Part shown: piece after piece, positions 61,056-64,000 of the stretch
Layout: every line of letters starts with the position of its first letter
How positions within the stretch are numbered: the stretch's first letter is position 1
Assembly (NCBI RefSeq): GCF_900302465.1
Contig: NZ_OMOR01000001.1
Location: forward strand, 1,798,001 to 1,862,000
DNA: 64,000 bases
Direction of reading: 5' to 3'
Origin: Ascidiaceihabitans donghaensis
GTDB lineage: Bacteria > Pseudomonadota > Alphaproteobacteria > Rhodobacterales > Rhodobacteraceae
Notes under the pieces: generated by a model
Told to the model about the DNA's origin: nothing
Databases searched by the model: none
The model's input: only the letters and a program-made list of their open reading frames with translations
Translations under genes and position numbers: made by a program

Positions 61056-62521
61056 CGGGACTGAACCTTAAGAACCCCGACCTCTTTCGCCAAGCGGCCC
61101 TTGTCGGGGGCACATGGATTGCCGCAAGCGACGCGGATATTGCAGTCACGAATCCCGCGACAGGCACTGTGTTGGGATATGTCCCAAACCTCGGCGCCGC
61201 CGAAACCCAACAGGCGATTGATGCGGCTGAGGTCGCCCAAAAGGCGTGGGCGGCACGCACCGCCAAAGATCGCAGCAATGTGTTGCGGCGCTGGTTTGAT
61301 CTGATGATGGCCCATCAAGATGATCTTGGGCGCATCCTGACGTTCGAGCAGGGCAAGCCATTGGCCGAAGCGACAGGCGAGATCGGCTATGGCGCGTCCT
61401 TTATCGAATGGTTTTCCGAGGAAGCACGCCGTGCGTATGGTGACATCACCCCAACCAATGCCCCCGACAAACGCATCTTGTGTGTCAAGCAACCCATCGG
61501 CGTCACGGCCGCAATCACGCCTTGGAACTTTCCGAATGCGATGATCGCCCGCAAAGCGGCACCTGCCTTTGCTGCGGGCTGTGCAATGGTTCTGAAACCA
61601 TCTGAATTGACGCCATTTTCAGCTATTGCAATGGCGGTGTTGGCTGAAGAGGCTGGTGTGCCCAGCGGTTTGTTTTCAGTCATCACCGGGGATGCAGCGA
61701 CCATTGGCGGTGTGCTGACAAGCAGCCCGGTTGTGCGCAAATTGACGTTCACCGGATCAACGGGTGTGGGCGCGAAGCTTTACGCGCAATCTGCTCCCAC
61801 GATCAAAAAGCTGGGGCTTGAGCTGGGCGGCAACGCGCCTTTCATCGTGTTTGATGATGCCGATCTGGATGCCGCTGTTGACGGGGCGATCTTGTCGAAA
61901 TTCCGCAACAATGGCCAAACTTGCGTGTGTGCGAACCGCATTTACGTGCAGGCGGGTGTTTATGATGCATTTGCCAAGAAACTGGCGGCGAAGGTCAAGG
62001 GTTTGCCTGTTGGCAACGGTGCGGATGACGGTGTGGTGTTTGGACCGCTCATCAACGACGCGGCTGTCGCGAAGGTCAGTAGCCATATTGCAGATGCCAC
62101 AGGCAAAGGCGCGGTTGTGACCCTTGGGGGCAAGCCCCACGCATTGGGCGGCACGTTCTATGAACCGACCATCCTGACAGGTGTGACATCCGACATGGCA
62201 GTGGCCAGCGAGGAAACATTCGGCCCAGTGGCGCCTTTGTTCAAATTCGACACAGAGGCTGAAGTTATAGCTGCTGCAAACGACACCGAATTTGGCCTTG
62301 CGTCCTATTTCTATAGCCGAGACATCGCGCGTGTGTGGCGGGTGTCCGAGGCGCTTGAATACGGGATGGTGGGTGTCAATACAGGTCATGTGTCGACAAC
62401 GGAGGCACCGTTTGGCGGGGTCAAATCATCAGGTCTGGGGCGTGAAGGCGCACGGCAGGGTCTCGATGATTTTATGGAAATCAAATACATCTGTATGGGT
62501 GGCATCGAAGCGGCGGAGTAA
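61052..62521 (+). CDS. Succinate-semialdehyde dehydrogenase
   Basis: A 489-residue aldehyde dehydrogenase of the GabD branch: GYGASFIEWFSEEARRAYGD, ITPWNFPNAMIARKAAPAFAAGC, LELGGNAPFIVFDDADLDAAV and FRNNGQTCVCANRIYVQ with the catalytic Cys. The homoprotocatechuate pathway ends in pyruvate and succinic semialdehyde, so this enzyme feeds the product into the citric acid cycle. It overlaps hpaD by four bases. Confidence 0.9.
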   Translation: MTGLNLKNPDLFRQAALVGGTWIAASDADIAVTNPATGTVLGYVPNLGAAETQQAIDAAEVAQKAWAARTAKDRSNVLRRWFDLMMAHQDDLGRILTFEQGKPLAEATGEIGYGASFIEWFSEEARRAYGDITPTNAPDKRILCVKQPIGVTAAITPWNFPNAMIARKAAPAFAAGCAMVLKPSELTPFSAIAMAVLAEEAGVPSGLFSVITGDAATIGGVLTSSPVVRKLTFTGSTGVGAKLYAQSAPTIKKLGLELGGNAPFIVFDDADLDAAVDGAILSKFRNNGQTCVCANRIYVQAGVYDAFAKKLAAKVKGLPVGNGADDGVVFGPLINDAAVAKVSSHIADATGKGAVVTLGGKPHALGGTFYEPTILTGVTSDMAVASEETFGPVAPLFKFDTEAEVIAAANDTEFGLASYFYSRDIARVWRVSEALEYGMVGVNTGHVSTTEAPFGGVKSSGLGREGARQGLDDFMEIKYICMGGIEAAE

Positions 62522-62524
62522 ACC

Positions 62525-63922
62525 ATGGACTGGGACGAATTCGCCCATTGGGGCAAGCATATTTCCGACTGGGGTGCGCAGTATCACAAGTCGCTGCGCG
62601 ATCTTCCCGTGCGTTCCCAGACCGCGGTCGGGGATACAGCGACGCAGCTGCACCCCACACCGCCCGAAACGGGCGACGACATGGCGGCGATCCTTGCAGA
62701 TTTTGAAGCCATCGTGATGCCCGGCATGACACATTGGCAGCACCCGCGTTTCTTTGCGTATTTTCCTGCAAACGCCGCACCACCGTCGATGTTGGCGGAA
62801 CAACTGGTTAACACCGTCGCGGCCCAGTGCATGTTATGGCAAACGTCCCCCGCCGCCACTGAGGTTGAGGGCGTGATGGTCGATTGGTTGCGTCAAGCGC
62901 TTGGGCTGGCGGACGGGTTCACTGGCGTCATTCAAGACAGCGCATCATCGGCGACACTGTCTGCGGTTCTGACGATGCGGGAACGCGCCACGGGATACAC
63001 AGGCAACAAAGACGGGTTGTCAGGCAAGGGCCATCTGCGGATTTACTGTTCGGATCAGGTGCATTCATCCATTGATCGCGCATGTTGGGTCGCTGGGATC
63101 GGGCAGGCCAATTTGGTCAAAATCCCAACAAAAGGTGCACAATTCGGCATAGATGTGGACGCATTGGAAGCTGCAATCACCGCCGATCTGGACGCAGGAC
63201 ATACACCGGCAGGGATTATCGCAATCACAGGCGGCACGGGGATCGGTGCCTCCGACACGCTTGGTCCGCTTTTGAAAGTTGCGGCCAAACACGACCTTTA
63301 CACCCACCTCGATGCGGCATGGGCGGGGTCGGCCATGATCTGCCCGGAATTCAGGTCAGAATTTTGGGACGACGTCGACGGCTTTGACAGTATCGTGTTC
63401 AACCCGCACAAATGGCTTGGTGCGCAGTTTGATTGTTCTGTGCAATTCTTGCGGGATGCGACGCCACAACTGAACACGCTTAAGATCGAACCTGAGTATT
63501 TGAAGACCACTGGCGATGCGGTGACGAACTATTCCGAATGGACAATCCCGCTTGGGCGCAGGTTTCGGGCGCTGAAAATCTGGTTCTTGCTGCGGTCATA
63601 TGGGCTTGAGGGGCTGCGCACACGCATTCGCAATCACGTCGCTTGGGCGCAAGAACTGTGCGATGCCATCCGCGCGTTGGACGGGTTCGAGATCACAACG
63701 GACCCGATCCTAAGCCTGTTTTCGTTTCGCTGTCCGGGCGATGATGCGATGCAGCAGCGGTTGGTTGATGCGCTGAATGACGACGGACGTATTTACCTGA
63801 CGCAGGGTGCGTTTCAGGGGCAAAAAGTAATCCGGTTCCAAGTGGGCCAATTCGATACAACACGCGAAGATGTGATGATGGCCCATGCCGTCATCCGCGA
63901 AGTTTGGGAGCAAATTCAGTGA
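62525..63922 (+). CDS. Group II aromatic amino acid decarboxylase-like PLP enzyme
   Basis: A 465-residue PLP decarboxylase. GMTHWQHPRFFAYFPANAAPPSMLAEQ, VHSSIDRACWVAG, HLDAAWAGSAMICPEFR and FNPHKWLGAQFDCS (PLP lysine 296) match tyrosine/DOPA/tryptophan decarboxylases and phenylacetaldehyde synthases. It would turn tyrosine or DOPA into the amine, or directly into the arylacetaldehyde, feeding the hpa genes around it. It starts three bases after the dehydrogenase stop. Confidence 0.88.
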   Translation: MDWDEFAHWGKHISDWGAQYHKSLRDLPVRSQTAVGDTATQLHPTPPETGDDMAAILADFEAIVMPGMTHWQHPRFFAYFPANAAPPSMLAEQLVNTVAAQCMLWQTSPAATEVEGVMVDWLRQALGLADGFTGVIQDSASSATLSAVLTMRERATGYTGNKDGLSGKGHLRIYCSDQVHSSIDRACWVAGIGQANLVKIPTKGAQFGIDVDALEAAITADLDAGHTPAGIIAITGGTGIGASDTLGPLLKVAAKHDLYTHLDAAWAGSAMICPEFRSEFWDDVDGFDSIVFNPHKWLGAQFDCSVQFLRDATPQLNTLKIEPEYLKTTGDAVTNYSEWTIPLGRRFRALKIWFLLRSYGLEGLRTRIRNHVAWAQELCDAIRALDGFEITTDPILSLFSFRCPGDDAMQQRLVDALNDDGRIYLTQGAFQGQKVIRFQVGQFDTTREDVMMAHAVIREVWEQIQ

Positions 63923-64000
63923 AATACGCGACATATACCGCAGATGATCAAACCTTTTACGGGGCCGTGACCGACGATGGCATGATTGCCTTGAACGCCG
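63919..64000 (+). CDS. hpaG: Fumarylacetoacetate hydrolase family protein, N-terminal part (HpaG-like)
   Basis: Starts with GTG overlapping the decarboxylase stop by four bases (GTGA) and is cut by the window end after 27 codons. The visible KYATYTADDQTFYGAVTDDG matches the N-terminal lid of FAA hydrolase proteins. In this position it should be HpaG, the OPET decarboxylase/HHDD isomerase of the homoprotocatechuate pathway. Confidence 0.72.
   Translation, partial: MKYATYTADDQTFYGAVTDDGMIALNA

Noticed and set aside
54921-62521. The three aldehyde dehydrogenase genes as a recent tandem duplication
   Set aside because: Their motifs and lengths fall into three different branches (PuuC-like, HpaE, GabD-like), so they are old paralogues brought together by function.
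1-64000. CRISPR arrays, insertion sequences, prophage genes or rRNA
   Set aside because: No regularly spaced repeats, transposase, phage structural protein or rRNA sequence was found on either strand.

Overview
The window is chromosomal DNA from a Roseobacter-group alphaproteobacterium (Rhodobacterales). Evidence for this: a circularly permuted tmRNA gene whose tag reads ANDNRAPVAMAA; the dmdA-acuI pair for dimethylsulfoniopropionate (DMSP) breakdown; an ATP synthase zeta inhibitor gene; a trgA-trgB-cysK cluster; an alphaproteobacterial RNase E with a long acidic insert; and a dispersed intergenic repeat of a kind I associate with this group. I see no rRNA, insertion sequence, prophage or CRISPR array. 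Genes are dense and often overlap by 1-4 bases.

Bases 1-7.0 kb hold a lipoprotein gene, sufE and a likely split methionine synthase: a corrinoid protein, a DUF1638 protein and a homocysteine methyltransferase module around a divergent radical SAM gene, with an MprF-like membrane gene upstream of the methyltransferase. Bases 7.1-16 kb hold the F1 inhibitor zeta, purC-purS-purQ, a DctB/DctD-like two-component pair whose regulator has lost the sigma-54 contact loop, and rne behind a long structured leader. Bases 16-28.5 kb hold tusA, ccdA, a membrane hydrolase coupled to a cytochrome P450, class I aldolase, a fumC operon with three small genes, sspB, a chromate-resistance pair, the tmRNA gene, small membrane proteins and a GntR regulator.

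Bases 28.6-35.1 kb are a DMSP region: DUF2182, DUF1326 and DinB genes run directly into dmdA, followed by acuI, a HIT protein and a BCCT transporter that may import DMSP or betaine. Bases 35.2-45.2 kb carry a class V aminotransferase-like protein, then photolyase, cyclopropane fatty acid synthase, trgA, trgB, cysK, an MscS-type channel and an alanyl-tRNA editing protein, closing with tRNA-Ser(GGA). A TGATCC/CGTATTC promoter before the photolyase suggests control by an RpoE/ChrR-type (singlet oxygen) sigma factor.

Bases 45.3-64 kb form a catabolic island for aromatic amines or acids. The leftward genes encode a flavin aromatic hydroxylase, a small-molecule kinase, an AGXT2L-type PLP phospho-lyase, an omega-transaminase and an IclR regulator. 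The rightward genes encode a TctCBA transporter, an aldehyde dehydrogenase and a Tm-1-like protein. Then come an HpaR-type regulator and hpaF-hpaE-hpaD, succinic semialdehyde dehydrogenase, an aromatic amino acid decarboxylase and the start of an FAA hydrolase. The kinase/phospho-lyase pair beside the homoprotocatechuate pathway suggests a route for beta-hydroxylated phenylethylamines (octopamine or noradrenaline type) by phosphorylation and elimination. I regard this as the most interesting candidate for an undescribed system here.
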